Program-made: the position numbers and the translations under genes
Source of the DNA: Mesostigma viride
Taxonomy: Eukaryota; Streptophyta; Mesostigmatophyceae; Mesostigmatales; Mesostigmataceae
DNA length: 48,545 bases
Direction of reading: 5' to 3'
Assembly: GCA_009746045.1 (NCBI GenBank)
Contig: RPFO01001495.1
Coordinates: 1-48,545 of the forward strand
Part shown: positions 1 to 12,761 of the stretch, in pieces
Layout of the letters: every line of letters begins with the position of its first letter
Numbering within the stretch: position 1 is the first letter of the stretch
Notes under the pieces: generated by a model
The model's input: the letters and a program-made list of their open reading frames with translations, nothing else
What the model was told of the DNA's origin: nothing
Databases searched by the model: none

Positions 1-3000
1 GAGGGAGGGAGGGGAGGGAGGAGGGATGGGAGGGAGGAGAGGTCGAGAGGAGGAAGGGAGGGAGGGAGGGAGGGAGGAGGGAGGAGAGAGGGAGGGGAGG
101 GAGGAGGGGGGGAGGAGGGGAGGGAGGGAGGGAGGAGAGGAGGGAGGGAGAGGGAGGAGGGAGGAGGAGGAGGGAGGGAGGGAGGAGAGAGGGAGGAGGG
201 GGAGGGAGGGAGGGAGGGAGGGAGGGAGGGAGGAGGAGGGAGGGAGGGAGAGGAGGGAGGGAGGGAGGGAGGGAGGAGGGAGGGAGGGAGGGAGGGAGGG
301 AGGAGGAGGGGGGAGGAGGAGGAGGAGGGAGGGAGGGAGGGAGTAGGGATGGAGGACGGAGGGATGGTTGGATAGGGGGTTGGAGGAGAGGAGGGAGGTA
401 GGTAGGTAGGTAGTGTAGGTAGGGTAGGTGGAGGAGGAGGAGGGAGCGACGGGAGGGAGGGAGGGAGTGAGGACGGGGGGGATGGTTGGATGGAGGGTTG
501 GAGGGATGGATGGAGGGATGGCAGGGAGGGAGGGATGGGGCATGGATAGAGGATGGAGGGAGTGAGGGATGGAGGAGTGAGGGATGGAGGGATGAGAGGA
601 TGGATGAGGATGGAGGGATGATGGAGGGATGGATGGGATGGATGGAGGGATGGAGGGAGGGATGGAGGGATGGATGGAGATGGGATGGAGGGAGGAGGAT
701 GGATGAGAGGGATGGATGAGGGATGGAGGATGGGGACTGGAGGGATGGTTGGATGAGGGTGGAGGGATGAGGGATGGAGGGATGGAGGGATGGATGGGGG
801 ATGATGGAGGAGGATGGAGGGATGGAGGAGTGAGAGGAGGGGAGTGAGGATGGACGGATGGATGGATGGATGGAGGATGGAGGGAGGGAGGGAGGGAAGG
901 GAGGAAGGGGGAGAGGAGGGAGGAGGGAGGGAGGGGAGGGAGGGAGGGAGGGAGGGGGAGGGAGGGAGGGAGGAGGAGGGAGGGAGGGAGGGAGGGAGGG
1001 AGGGAGGGAGGGGAGGAGGGAGGGAGGGAGGGAGGGAGGGGGAGGGAGGGAGGGAGAGGAGGGAGGGAGGGAGGGAGGGAGGCGAGGGAGGGAGGGGGGG
1101 GAGGGAGGGAGGGAGGGAGGGAGGAGGGAGGAGGGAGGGAGGAGGGGAGGGAGGAGGAGGGAGGAAGAGGGAGGGAGGGAGGAGGGAGGGGAGGGAGGAG
1201 GGAGGGAGGAGGAGGGAGGAGGGAGGAGCGAGGAGGGAGGGAGGGAGGAGGGAGGAGGGAGGGAGGGAGGGAGGGAGGGGAGGGAGAGGGAGGGGGATGG
1301 TTGATGGGGTTGGAGGGAGGGAGGAGGAGGGAGGGAGGGAGGAGAGGGAGGGAGGGAGGGATGGAGGAAGGAGGGAGGGAGGGAGGGAGGGAGGGAGGAG
1401 GGAGGGAGAGGGAGGAGGGAGCGAGGGAGGGAGGAGGAGGGAGGAGGGAGGGAGAGAGGAAGGAGGGAGGAGAGGGAGGAGGGAGGGAGGGACGGATGGA
1501 TGGAGGAGGGAGGAGGGAGGGAGGAGGGACAGGAGTGGATGGAGGAGGGAGGAGGAGGGAAGGGAGGGGAGGGAGGGAGGGGAGGGGAGGGAGGGAGGGA
1601 GGGAGGGAGGGAGGAGGAGGAGGGAGGGAGGGAGGGAGGGAGGGAGGGAGGAGGGAGGAGGGAGGAGGAGGGAGGGAAGGGAGGGAGGGAGGGAGGGAGG
1701 GAGGGAGGAGGGAGGAGGGAGGGAGGGAGGGAGGAGGGAGGGAGGAGGGAGAGGAGGAGGAGGGAGGGAGGAGGGGAGGGAGGGAGGGAGGGAGGAGGGG
1801 AGGGAGGGAGGGAGGGAGGAGGGAGAGGGAGAGGGAGAGGAGGGAGGAGAGAGGAGGGAGGAGAGGGAGGGAGGGAGGGAGGAGGGAGAGAGAGGGAGGG
1901 AGGGAGAGGAGGGAGGGAGGAGGAGGGAGGGAGGAGAGGAGGGAGGGAGGAGGGGAGGGAGGGAGGGGAGGAGGAGGGAGGGAGGGAGGGAGGGAGGGAG
2001 GGAGGGAGGGAGGAGGGAGGGAGGGAGGAGGGGAGGGAGGGAGGAGGGAGGGAGGGAGGGAGGGAGGGAGGGAGGGAGGAGGGAGGGAGGAGGGAGGGAG
2101 GGAGGGAGGGAGGGAGGAGGGAGGGAGGGAGGGAGGAGGAGGAGGGAGGAGGGAGGGAGGGAGGGAGAGGAGGGAGGGAGGGAGGGAGGGAGGAGGGAGG
2201 GAGGGAGGAGGGAGGGAGGAGGGAGAGGGAGGGAGGGAGGGAGGAGAGGGGAGGAGGAGGAGGGAGGAGGAGGAGGGAGGCAGGACGGAGGGAGGGAGGG
2301 AGGGAGGGGGAGGAGGGAGGGGGAGGAGGAGGGAGGGAGGGAGGGAGGGAGGAGGGAGGGAGGGAGGAGGGAGGAGGGGGAGAGGGAGGGAGGGAGGAGG
2401 GAGGGAGGGAGGGAGGGAGGAGGGAGGAGGAGGAGGGAGGGACGGATGGAGGGATGGATGGAGGGATGGATGGAGGGATGGATGGAGGGAGGGATGGAGG
2501 AGGAGGGAGGGCTGGACGGATGGAGGGAGGGATGGAGGGACGGAGGGATGGATGGAGGGATGGATGGAGGGATGGAGGGATGGAGGGATGGAGGGATGGA
2601 GGGACGGAGGGATGGTTGGATGGAGGGTTGGAGGGTTGTTGGAAGGATGGAGGGATGGAGGGATGGAGGGATGGATGGCGGGATGGATGGATGGATGGAG
2701 GGATGGAGGGAGTGAGGGAGGAGGGAGTGAGGATGGACGGATGGATGGATGGATGGAGGGAGGAGGGAGGGAGGAGGGAGGGAGGGATGGATGGAGGAGG
2801 GAGGGAGGAAGGAAGGGGGGAGGGAGGGAGGGAGGGAGGGAGGGAGGAGGAGGGAGGAGGAGGGAGGGAGGAGGAGGGAGGGAGGGAGGGAGGAGGGAGG
2901 GAGGGAGGAGGGAGGGAGGGAGGGAGGAGGGAGGGAGGGAGGAGGGAGGAGGGAGGGAGGGAGGAGGGAGGGAGGGAGGAGGGAGGGAGGGAGGGAGGAG

Positions 3001-5440
3001 GGAGGGAGGGGAGGGAGGAGGGAGGGAGGGAGGGAGGGAGGGATGGATGGAGGACGGAGGATGGTTGGATGGAGGAGGGAGGGAGGAGGGATGGAGGGAT
3101 GGAGGGATGGAGGGATGGATGGCGGGATGGATGGAGGGATGGATGGAGGGATGGAGGGAGTGAGGGAGGGAGGAGGGAGGATGGACGGATGGATGGATGG
3201 AGGGAGGAGGGAGGGAGGGAGGGAGGTGGATGGATGGAGGGTTGGAGGGAGGGAGGGAGGGAGGGAGGGATGGATGGATGGAGGGATGGAGGGATGGAGG
3301 GACGGAGGGATGGTTGGATGGAGGGTTGGAGGGATGGAGGATGGAGGGATGGAGGGATGGATGGCGGGATGGATGGAGGGATGGATGGAGAGATGGAGGG
3401 AGTGAGGGAGGGAGGGAGTGAGGGATGGACGGATGGATGGAGGGATGAGGAGGGAGGGGAGGGAGGGAGGATGGAGGAGGGAGGGAGGGAGGTCGAGGAG
3501 GAAGGAAGGAGGGAGGGAGGAGGGAGGGGGAGGGAGGAGGGAGGGAGGAGGAGGGAGGGAGGGAGGAGGGAGGGGAGGAGGGAGGGAGGGAGGGAGGGAG
3601 GGAGGGAGGGAGGGAGGGAGGGGGAGGGAGGAGGGAGGGAGGGAGGGAGGAGGGAGGGGAGGGAGGGAGGGAGGGAGGGAGGGAGGGAGGGAGGGAGGGA
3701 GGGAGGGGGAGGGAGGGAGGGAGGGGAGGGAGATGGAGGACGGAGGGATGGTGGATGGAGGGTTGGAGGGAGGTAGGTAGGTAGGTAGGTAGGTAGGTAG
3801 GGAGGGAGGGAGGGAGGGAGGGAGGGAGGGAGGGACGGAGGGAGGGAGGGAGGGAGTGAGGACGGAGGGATGGTTGGATGGAGGGTTGGAGGGATGGATG
3901 GAGGGATGGAGGGAGGGAGGGATGGATGGCGGCATGGATAGAGGGATGGAGGGAGTGAGGGATGGAGGGAGTGAGGGATGGAGGGATGGAGGGATGGATG
4001 GAGGGATGGAGGGATGGATGGAGGGATGGATGGAGGGATGGATGGAGGGATGGAGGGAGGGATGGAGGGATGGATGGAGGGATGGATGGAGGGATGGAGG
4101 GATGGATGGAGGGATGGATGGAGGGATGGAGGGATGGAGGGACGGAGGGATGGTTGGATGGAGGGTTGGAGGGATGGAGGGATGGAGGGATGGAGGGATG
4201 GATGGCGGGATGGATGGAGGGATGGATGGAGGGATGGATGGAGGGATGGAGGGAGTGAGGGAGGGAGGGAGTGAGGGATGGACGGATGGATGGATGGATG
4301 GAGGGATGGAGGGAGGGAGGGAGGGAGGGAGGAAGGGAGGGAGGGAGGAGGAGGGAGGGAGGGAGGGAGGAGGGAGGGAGGGAGGAGGGAGGGAGGAGGG
4401 AGGGAGGAGGGAGGGAGGGAGGGAGGGAGGGAGGGAGGGAGGGAGGAGGGAGGAGGGAGGGAGGGAGGGAGGGAGGGAGGGAGGAGGGGAGGGAGGGAGG
4501 GAGGGAGGGAGGAGGGAGGGAGGGAGGGAGGGAGGGAGGGAGGGAGGGAGGAGGGAGGAGGGAGGGAGGGAGGGAGGGAGGGAGGGAGGGAGGGAGGGAG
4601 GGAGGGAGGAGGGAGGGAGGGGGAGGGAGGGAGGGAGGGAGGGAGGGAGGGAGGAGGGAGGGAGGGAGGGAGGGAGGGAGGGAGGGAGGGAGGGAGGGAG
4701 GGAGGAGGGAGGGAGGGAGGGAGGGAGGGAGGAGGGAGGGACGGAGGGATGGTTGGATGGAGGGTTGGAGGGAGGGAGGGAGGGGGGAGGGAGGGAGGGA
4801 GGGAGGGAGGGAGGGAGGGAGGGATGGAGGGAAGGAGGAGGGAGGGAGGGAGGGAGGGAGGGAGGGAGGGAGGGAGGGAGGGAGGGAGGGAGGGAGGAGG
4901 GAGGGAGGGAGGGAGGAGGGAGGGAGGGAGGGAGGGAGGGAGGGAGGGAGGGAGGAGGGAGGGAGGGAGGAGAGGGAGGGAGGGAGGGAGGGAGGGAGGG
5001 AGGGAGGGAGGGAGGGAGGGAGGGAGGGAGGGAGGGAGGGAGGGAGGGAGGGAGGGAGGGAGGGAGGGAGGGAGGGAGGGAGGGAGGGAGGGAGGGAGGG
5101 AGGGAGGAGGGAGGGAGGGAGGGAGGGAGGGAGGGAGGAGGGAGGGAGGGAGGGAGGGAGGGAGGAGGGAGGGAGGGAGGGAGGAGGGAGGGAGGGAGGG
5201 AGGGAGGGAGGGAGGAGGGAGGAGGGAGGGAGGGAGGGAGGGAGGGAGGGAGGGAGGGAGGAGGAGGGAGGGAGGGAGGGAGGGAGGGAGGGAGGGAGGG
5301 AGGGAGGGAGGGAGGGAGGGAGGGAGGGAGGGAGGGGGGAGGGAGGGAGGGAGGGAGGGAGGGAGGGAGGGAGGGAGGGATGGAGGGACGGAGGGATGGA
5401 TGGAGGGATGGAGGGATGGAGGGATGGATGGCGGGATGGA
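1..5440. repeat. GGGA/GGAT purine satellite
   Basis: The plus strand is almost entirely G and A, with some T and very few C. The basic unit is GGGA, with one-base contractions to GGA. Blocks of GGAT/GGAC-containing units (about 2440-2760, 3040-3440 and 3850-4310) hold longer near-identical phrases such as GGATGGTTGGATGGAGGG, so there is a higher-order layer. GGTA runs occur near 396-425 and 3774-3800. The array continues past the left edge and stops at 5440. All long ORFs here (Gly-Gly-Arg-Glu and Trp-Arg-Asp-Gly repeats) follow from the repeat and are not called as genes. Confidence 0.97.
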
Positions 5441-5850
5441 TCACTAGGAGCCGGGTGTTGACAAAGTGTGACAATGCTTGACATGTCAGGTTGATAAAGT
5501 GTGACAAAGTGTGACAAAGTGTGACATGTCACCTCAAAAAGTTGACAAAAGCTATACAAATGTTGACAAAACCATGACATATCAGGTCGATTTTACAAGA
5601 CAATTCTTGACAAATTATCAAGGTGAAAGTGTAAAAAAATGTCACGCATTGTCAACGTCACGCATTGTCAACATGAGAGTGAGATTTATTACATTTTATC
5701 ACACCACAATTAGTGACATTTGTGCACATTTATCACAACACAAACGTTGATATATCACAGACAATCCTGAAACTTTATCAGGACTGTAAAACAGACAAAA
5801 AGTGACAAAAAGTGACAAAAAGTGACAAAAACCAGTGAAATGTTTCTTTT
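5441..5850. repeat. Degenerate TGACA-rich stretch
   Basis: Just after the satellite, the words TGACA and GTGACAAA recur every 5 to 20 bases on the plus strand. There is a short perfect run near 5800-5830 (AGTGACAAAA four times). The spacing is irregular, so this is a decayed or AT-rich simple-motif array rather than a clean minisatellite. No gene is supported. Confidence 0.6.
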
Positions 5851-6468
5851 TATTACAAAATAGGCATTACTTAATGCTGACAGCAACAACGATTGTCTCG
5901 TAGGCAAATTTCGGACGGCAGCCCATTGCGTTGCGTGCAGCCCGTTGTGAGCGTGACTTCCACGGAAAGCTCTAAATGCTTGCAAAGAATTTGCAGGCAG
6001 CCGCCCGTTGGGTATATTGTGTGCAGCCGTCATTTGCGGATGTCATTTTGATTAAACGCTCTCGACTCTCCTGTAAAACACAGAAAAAAGATGCAGAGGT
6101 GGAAATATAACATCAATGTATACATGGTTGTTGTCAGTTGTGCAACATTAAAGAGGCAGATTACATTAAAAAACCTGTACAAAAACTTCCCTCTCTTGCC
6201 GCAAATGCAAAGAAGAAAGCACTGATCTATTTGGAACAAAAAAGGTAGCTGCAGGCAAACATACACTGCGCAAAGAAAACACCTCATCACACAGATTCAA
6301 AGACAAACCTGAGCAACCTGTGCATGGACCCTAGACGAGTCCGCCGGCTACGTCGATGATGACGATGGTGAGGATGCATATGGCACCAGAACAGCCGAGA
6401 CTTCCTGCAGAAGAAAAACAAAAATTATGAATGTTTATTTGTAGTCAATAACAAATTTATTACGGTAT
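5851..6468. other. Unassigned spacer before the gypsy insertion
   Basis: There is no recognisable gene. The two minus-strand ORFs of under 95 codons show no domain or composition that supports coding. The last 55 bases (about 6413-6473) form the left half of the pre-insertion site of the gypsy element and match a paralogue near 23230-23290. Confidence 0.5.
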
Positions 6469-6473
6469 CCATT

Positions 6474-7043
6474 TGTTACGCCGCAAGCCTCGGCCGCCAC
6501 CTCTACCTCTACTTGTCCTAATACTACCTAGACTAGTAAGGCCACTTCTATTTGCACCCTTAGCGAAAGACGACCGAGACGAACCAGATCTCAATGCATT
6601 TACATATGTACTACTGTAATATGCCATAGGCCATTTAGTCAAACCCGTTTACTCCAGGAAAAGAGGAAGGAAACACAACTACACTGCCGTGACCCAAGCT
6701 AATATGTGTTAATTCATTTAACACACGCCGAGTGACACACAAGGGTAGAACACGCATAAATGGTCACCAACGGTCCAACACGCTCGGGCCGACATGGCCC
6801 TCGCCTACAGGTGCACGCTGGTCCACTAAATCTACTGATGCACGCTGGTCCACTACATTCTACCACAGGATCAGGACCACTAGTAAAGTACGCGGCGCGG
6901 CGCCCAACGGCACCCAATGTACCACAGTACTGTTACGAGGACAATAATGTCCCGGTAGGAGCCTAAACGTAAACCTAGGGACAACCGAGGCAAAGGACCT
7001 AATTTACGTCCGTAACTACAACGAATTGTTACGCGACGTAACA
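6474..7043 (-). repeat. 3' LTR of the gypsy element
   Basis: This 570-bp copy starts TGTTACGCCGC and ends GCGACGTAACA on the plus strand. It is nearly the same as 21636-22207. On the minus strand the first 16 bases hold GTTACG and CGTAAC around TCG, an imperfect hairpin at the LTR edge. Confidence 0.95.
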
Positions 7044-7054
7044 CCTCCCCCCCC
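7044..7054 (-). promoter_or_regulatory. Polypurine tract of the gypsy element
   Basis: Read on the minus strand, GGGGGGGGAGG lies immediately before the 3' LTR. This is where a plus-strand-priming polypurine tract is expected. Confidence 0.8.
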
Positions 7055-7499
7055 ACAAAGGTAGGGAGCCCTCTCCCTACGACAGGGAGGAAACAAGGGG
7101 TAGGAAACCTAATGCACCCAGCACACACAACACATCGCAGACCATCCCAGATACAAAGCACCAATAGTTCACACGGTCTCCACCACCACGCCGGAGGTGT
7201 AGGGTTAGCCAGCACCAAGCCTGGTGGTAGGTTCCCCTAACTGCCTGGAACGGAGTCCTGGCCGGGGGGACGGCACTGGGCAGGACACACAGAGTAAACA
7301 CATCAGCACCAAGGACCAAGAACAGCCAACCAACTGGCCAGAATATGAGGGCGACTCTACATACCGGAGGGACAACACCCTCAGGTCGGGCCTAAGGCCC
7401 TCTATCTAATGGCCATCCGTCTGGTAGGTACCACGGGAGGCCAGCAGGACTCCAGGTAGGCCTGGTAATGGGCCACATCCTCAACATTGTCATGCCTAT

Positions 7500-9698
7500 C
7501 TACGGTGAGGAAAACATCGGCCCACACGCCGTCAGGAAAAGGCCCAGAAAGGCCCAGTAATACCTATGCTGCGTAAGAACGACCTGGCCACGGGCCCAGT
7601 CCAGGAAGCCACAGGCAAAGAGGCGAAGGAAAGGCTCTACCGCGATCAAACAGAGGGCCCGCAGGAGGAGGCGATGATACCGGATCCGAGGGCGCAACCC
7701 GTCGGGAAAAACAGGTCCACCAGGGGCTCCACGTTGGACGGCCACAACCGGATGTGCCGAACCTCTCGGGAGCGCCACCGACGCGTACACTGGCGCGACC
7801 CGAATGTCTCTAGGTAGTCGCTGGCCCGAGGAGGAGGGTGACCGCGGGAGTCTAGACCCTGGCCCGGGAGGGGCGCCGGACGCGGGCATCCCACTCGAGG
7901 ATGGGCTGGAGGACCGTGGTGTACGTAACACCCGGCACCGCAGGAAACTCTACCGTAAGGGCATCCGAAGCCATAATGCCCAGAGGCGGAGGGTAAGCCC
8001 ACTGGAACCCACCGTAGGTGTCCAAGTCGTTGTGGCGCCTAGCCCAGCGATACAGAACGCGCCGAACCAGGATCTCACCCTGGAACACAGGATCAGCTAA
8101 AATAACCATGTCGAAAGGAGGCCGATCAGTCTCAATGGGTAGGCCACGATCCGAGGCGCCCGGCACACCTGGGAAAACCCGTAGGACATGGGCGAGATGG
8201 CAAGCTCAGCGGAGGCGCGCGGCAGGTCACACTGGCGGCAGGCGAGTGCGGACATACCACATCCAGGCACGGGCGTGTCGCGCGACTCCGGCGTCGCGTG
8301 CACCACAGAAGGAGCCCTGTCCCGATCACCCTGGGACAACTCCCGGAGGGAGTCGGTAGCGCGGGTAGCGCGAGGATCCTGGCCGGTGGACCGAACAACC
8401 GCAGCCAAAGACCGCGAGGCCGAAGGGGCAGGGGCCGAAGCAGGGGCAGGAGCCGACACCGTCGCAGGTGACACTGGTACAGCAGGCGGTCGCGCCGGAC
8501 CCGAAGCCAGAGGGGGCCGTGACGGACCCGCCACCGAAGCTGGCGCGCCGGTCTCGGTTGCCGGTGCACCCTCAGGCCACATGTTAAAAATGGGGCCCGT
8601 AGGGACAGGCAGTCCTGCATAAGATTGACTACCATCCAGGCTCCAGTCAGGAACCGGAATCCTCTGCGGAGGACCACCCTCCCAAAGTCTGGGAAGCCCG
8701 CTAGTATCGCCAAAGAAGCCCCGCGACGTCTGCGCCTGAGCTGGAGGAGGCTCGGAAGCAGCGACGGAGGGCGCGCTAACAGGGGCAGGAGACTCCGCGT
8801 AGGCGCAGGTACAGCGGTAACAGGCGCAGAGGCAGCAGGAGTCGCAGGAGCCGCCGGAACCACAGCGACCGCGGGCGCAGGCGGGGGCGCGGGCGAAGCC
8901 GTAGTCGCCGGGGCGACAGAAGGGGTAGGGGGCGCGGATCCAGCTGGCGTGGCCGGGACCTGCGCCTGGGCCGCAAGGAAGGCCCCAAACGCCGTGGTCA
9001 AGGACTGGATCTGAGCCTGCATAGCCGAGACCGTCGCCGAAAGAGGATCAGGCAAACCCGAAGGGGTAGGCTCCACTGCAACATCCCGGGTCGACCGAGG
9101 GGACGACGGGACCGGAGAGGGAGGAACAGACGCCGAGGAGGCGGACGCAGCGCTCGAGGCAGAATAATCTGGAGTATAATGTACCTCGGCTGGGCGCCCG
9201 AAGGGGCAGGACCACCAACCGCTAGTCCCGCCGCCTGATCAGCTATCTCCATGAATTCTACGGCCCGTAAAAGGTCGCAGGGGTTCTCATCTACCTCAGC
9301 ATCACCCTCAGCCGGAAGCCAAGGGAACACCTCCCGTAGGCAGGTACGGCCCACAGGGTAGAGAGGTAGGAGAACACACGGCAGCACCGGAGAACCGCAT
9401 CTATCTGCCCCAAGGCGGGACAGCGGGAACCACACCCCAACAAACAGTGTCCGGCATCATCGAACCCGTGCAGGACAAGCTGGTGCGGCTCATCAGGGGA
9501 AGGACCATACCACGTGACCCCGAAGAGGGCCGCCCTGACTAAGCCCGCATGTTGGGCCTGAAGGGCCGGCTGCACCACGCCACCCGGGTAACTTGATCGC
9601 GACACCCAGCGGCCCGGAAGGGCCTCGAAATACAGCTCAGGGTCCGGTGGGGGCGGGGACGGCAGCGAGCTCTCAGCCGGAGGGGTAGGCTCTGACAT
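7500..9698 (-). pseudogene. Decayed additional ORF 3' of integrase
   Basis: Between the integrase stop (9775) and the polypurine tract lie 2.7 kb that pol does not explain. Overlapping minus-strand reading frames hand over to each other (9698 to 9291, 9435 to 8998, 9076 to 8132, 8582 to 8097, 8166 to 7852, 7931 to 7500), as expected for one ancestral ORF broken by frameshifts. The first ATG is at 9698 (MSEPTPPAESS). Its middle section is Ala/Pro-rich, with a short amphipathic stretch (about 9040-8990) that could be a coiled coil as in some gag proteins. A later segment (8166-7852) looks globular, with many Trp/Tyr. No retroviral env features (signal peptide, furin site, terminal membrane anchor) are visible. 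Function unknown. Confidence 0.5.
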
Positions 9699-9774
9699 GA
9701 CGGCTGCGGAGGGGAGGGGACAACCAACCATCCGTCGACAGCAGACATAACATAAGAGAGGAGAAGGTCTACAA

Positions 9775-12008
9775 CTAGAGCTTATGCAGGGTTTTATACT
9801 CCTGCAGCAGGCGACTACACCCATCTAGCTCACTCTCAGTATACCAGACCTTATCTACTTCACTACGAGCATACATCCACTTCACCTTATACTGGCGCTG
9901 GGTACCGCGGCCCTTTTTGATATCTCTATGGGCCACGATACCCTCTACCTCATCCTCTACCTCACCAGTATCCGGGTTATGCTCTAAAGGGGCAGGGGCT
10001 AATTCTCTACCAGCGAACGTGCTCTGATGATAGAGCTTCAGCTGGCTTCTATGAAAGGTGCGAGAGTGGGTCTGCCAAGAGGTAGGAATATCTATCTCAT
10101 ACAGAAAATTACCTACTCTAGACAGCACACGGAAGGGTCCTAAGAAGGCGGGCCTAAGTTTCACCTTCAGTTCAGCTTCGAACTTATGAGCGAAGCGGCC
10201 AACACGGGGGCCTTCTACTAGGACTAAATCTCCTATTTCTATCTCAGGTGCTCTTCTATCTAATGAGGCACGCAACCTAGCAAGGTATTTGGCCTGCGCC
10301 CTATGGTACCCTGCAATAGCGTTGTCGTGTGCATGCTTCATCTTATCTAATAACGCCTGCACACCTTCTACAGTATCCCGGGACACATCATCCTTGTCCC
10401 TTAAAGGACTAGCTAAGAGAGAGGTAGGGGTAAGAGGTTGTCTACCAGTATCTAGGAAGAAGGGCGTATAACCATGCGCAGCCTGAGGGCAGTTGTTAAG
10501 GGAAAACTCTACCAAACATAGGTAATCCTCCCAATCACTCCCAGAGCCATTCACATAGTGACGCAGAGCTTCTTCTACTACTCTATTCAATCGTTCTACT
10601 AAATGAGAAGAGGAGGAGTGGTAGGCAGTACCGAAGGTGACCTTGGTACCGATAGCAGCAAAGAACTGCTGCCAAAAATCAGAAGTAAATAACTTATCCT
10701 TATCACTAATAAACTGCCTACTCAACCCATGATATCTATATACGTTATTAAGGTATAGGCGTGCACAATCGCGTGCGGTGAGTTCTAAGGGACACGGCAC
10801 GAGATGACACATACGAGTAAAACGGTCTACAAAAACAAGGATCTGGGCGTTACCTCTATCATTCTTCCTAAAAGGTCCTACAAAATCCATCATAATGGAG
10901 TCCCACGGCATGATGGGATCAGGTAAGGTCCTAGGCTCTGCTATCTGTCCTACATTGTTAGGTTTCATCTCCTGGCAAGATTGACAGGTTCTAACATACT
11001 CATCTACATCCTTTAGAAGGGAAGGCCAGTAGTAAGAGCGGGCTACTAGGTCCCGTACCCGTTTACCACCCTGATGAGCAGCTAAATCATGCAACTCAAA
11101 GAGCAAGGAGGAGCGACAGATAGGAGGGACATACAGGCGCCATTGAGGGGGAGAATCTGCTATCTGCACATACAAAAATCCACCTACAAATTTACAAGGG
11201 TGCTTGCCTAATTGCTGGGGATGGGCAGAAATGGCAGCTAATGCTTCCGGCTCAGTGGCCGTAAATCTACTAATAAGGCGTTCAAGATCAGATGTCGGCA
11301 TCGCAACAGAGGTATCCAGAACAGGTTTAAAGAGGTCTCCTACCGCCTTGCCAAAGAGAAGGGGAGGTCCTAGAGGGACTATGTTTTCATAAGACTTTCC
11401 TGACCTAGTCGCTATATGGCTAAGCGGTATAGAAATTTTATTTTTCCCCTCCCCCCCCACCGAGGCCACAGGCAGGGCCTCACAAGGAAGAGAGAGTCCT
11501 ACGTGAGAAAGGAGATCAGGCATGCGAACAGCTGTATGGAAGAGGTAGGCATAGGATTCATCATCAGGTAGTTCACCATACGGGGTTACACCCATAGTAG
11601 TAGGAACTAGAGTAGTATTGAGAACATCAAGGTCCTCGAAAAAGGAGTAATCTGCACGACGGGAGAGTGCATCTGGTACTATGTTATCTACACCCTTAAC
11701 ATACTGAAGTTTAAAAGGGGAAAACTGTGCTAAAAACTCCATCCAGCGCGCTTGACGAGGGGTAAGGTTGGGTTGTGAGAGAAGATGGGTAAGAGGGCGG
11801 TGATCTGTCTGAATAACTAATCTATAAGGATCAAGCTCACAGGGTTCATTCAGACAAACATCAAATTGAGCACCTTTAAGAAAGTGCTGCCACGCGTGGC
11901 AACAATACACCACAGCTAATAGTTCTTGCTGGTGTACGGGATAGTTACGCTCCGCAGGAAGCATTGTCCTAGAGATATACTCAATTGGCTGTAAGCCCTG
12001 ACCCTGAT
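9775..12008 (-). pseudogene. Gypsy pol, C-terminal part: RNase H remainder, integrase, chromodomain-like tail
   Basis: This is the downstream half of the pol gene, separated from 17003-18839 by the nested element. The open frame runs back to 12105, but its first 32 codons come from the inserted LTR. Order: the rest of RNase H and its connection (LLAVVYCCHAW; TDHRPLTHLL), integrase zinc finger (H-x3-H, then CQSCQ, about 11090-10970), and the catalytic core with D in MMDFVGPF, D in ISDKDKLF and E in HLVERLNR. The last two are 35 residues apart, the D-35-E spacing of retroviral-type integrases. The C-terminus (VEGIVAHRDIKKG, YKVKW, LLQEY) matches a chromodomain pattern. In chromoviruses this domain directs integration to modified chromatin. 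No stop breaks this half. Confidence 0.92.
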
Positions 12009-12753
12009 TGTTGAAAGAACTAATGGGTTTGCCTTCTACAATGCTTGTGATTGGAACCCAAATGTGCCTGTCCTTGCAGGTACAGGCTATGGAGGATGGA
12101 AGCAAAGAGACAGAGACTCAGTTTGAGGCAGAATGATAGTGAGGAGTACCTTTGGCAAGGCTCCTCAGTTGTTTTATTAACTCGAGGAAAAAACACAGGC
12201 AGCAAACTGGAATGACCTGATTGGCTGGCTAGGAATGTGCCTAGGAATATTCTCATGTAATACTCAGGCCACCAATCAGGTTAGGTCAGTGTACAGGCTA
12301 CCAATCAGATCTAGACAAGAATAAATCTTATCTTGTAACTGCTGTACAGCCTTATCTTGTAACTGATGTACAGTCTTAACTTGTAACTGCTGCACAGTAA
12401 TCTAACTATTTAATAAAAGATCTCTCTATGTGTGATCTGATGATGATGAAGTAAATCTGGCGTGAACATATCAGCGCCACATCTGACATGCACAGTGTAC
12501 ATGTCAATCAGTCAGCTGTCCTGTCATAGATTCTCATCTGACATGTCATAGGTCAGCTGACATAGACAGATTTGTCAGCTGCCTATAAGGATCCACTTGG
12601 CATAGGTACTAATCCCTGATTACTAAAACTGGCCACAACTTTCTCATTTGTAGGCCAAATCCAACGGGATAAAGAACAGTGGCTCCTGTACAAGAGCCTC
12701 TATCTATCTAGCCAGGTCAGGTGGGTACAAATACAAGGACCATGTCCTTGACA
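12009..12753 (-). repeat. 3' LTR of the nested copia-type element
   Basis: 745 bp, TG...CA, and apparently identical to 16253-16997. The 78-codon ORF inside it is present unchanged in both LTRs and is not called as a gene. Confidence 0.95.
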
Positions 12754-12761
12754 CCCCCCTT
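12754..12761 (-). promoter_or_regulatory. Polypurine tract of the nested element
   Basis: On the minus strand AAGGGGGG directly precedes the 3' LTR. It is short but correctly placed. Confidence 0.7.

Noticed and set aside
1-5440. Long Gly-Gly-Arg-Glu / Trp-Arg-Asp-Gly ORFs in the GGGA satellite (also 39710-40740, both strands)
   Set aside because: Stop-free frames follow from a repeat without T-A-A/T-A-G/T-G-A combinations. All frames are open and there is no non-repeat coding sequence.
5755-6290. Two minus-strand ORFs (92 and 86 codons) left of the gypsy element
   Set aside because: Hydrophobic, low-complexity translations of AT-rich DNA with no family signal or splice evidence.
7566-9014. 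Plus-strand ORFs opposite the gypsy 3' region
   Set aside because: They are antisense to the decayed minus-strand ORF. The high GC content lengthens chance frames, and no domains are seen.
12020-12256. 78-codon ORF inside the copia-type LTR, repeated at 16264-16500
   Set aside because: It is identical because the LTRs are identical. There is no domain, and it overlaps likely promoter and polyadenylation functions.
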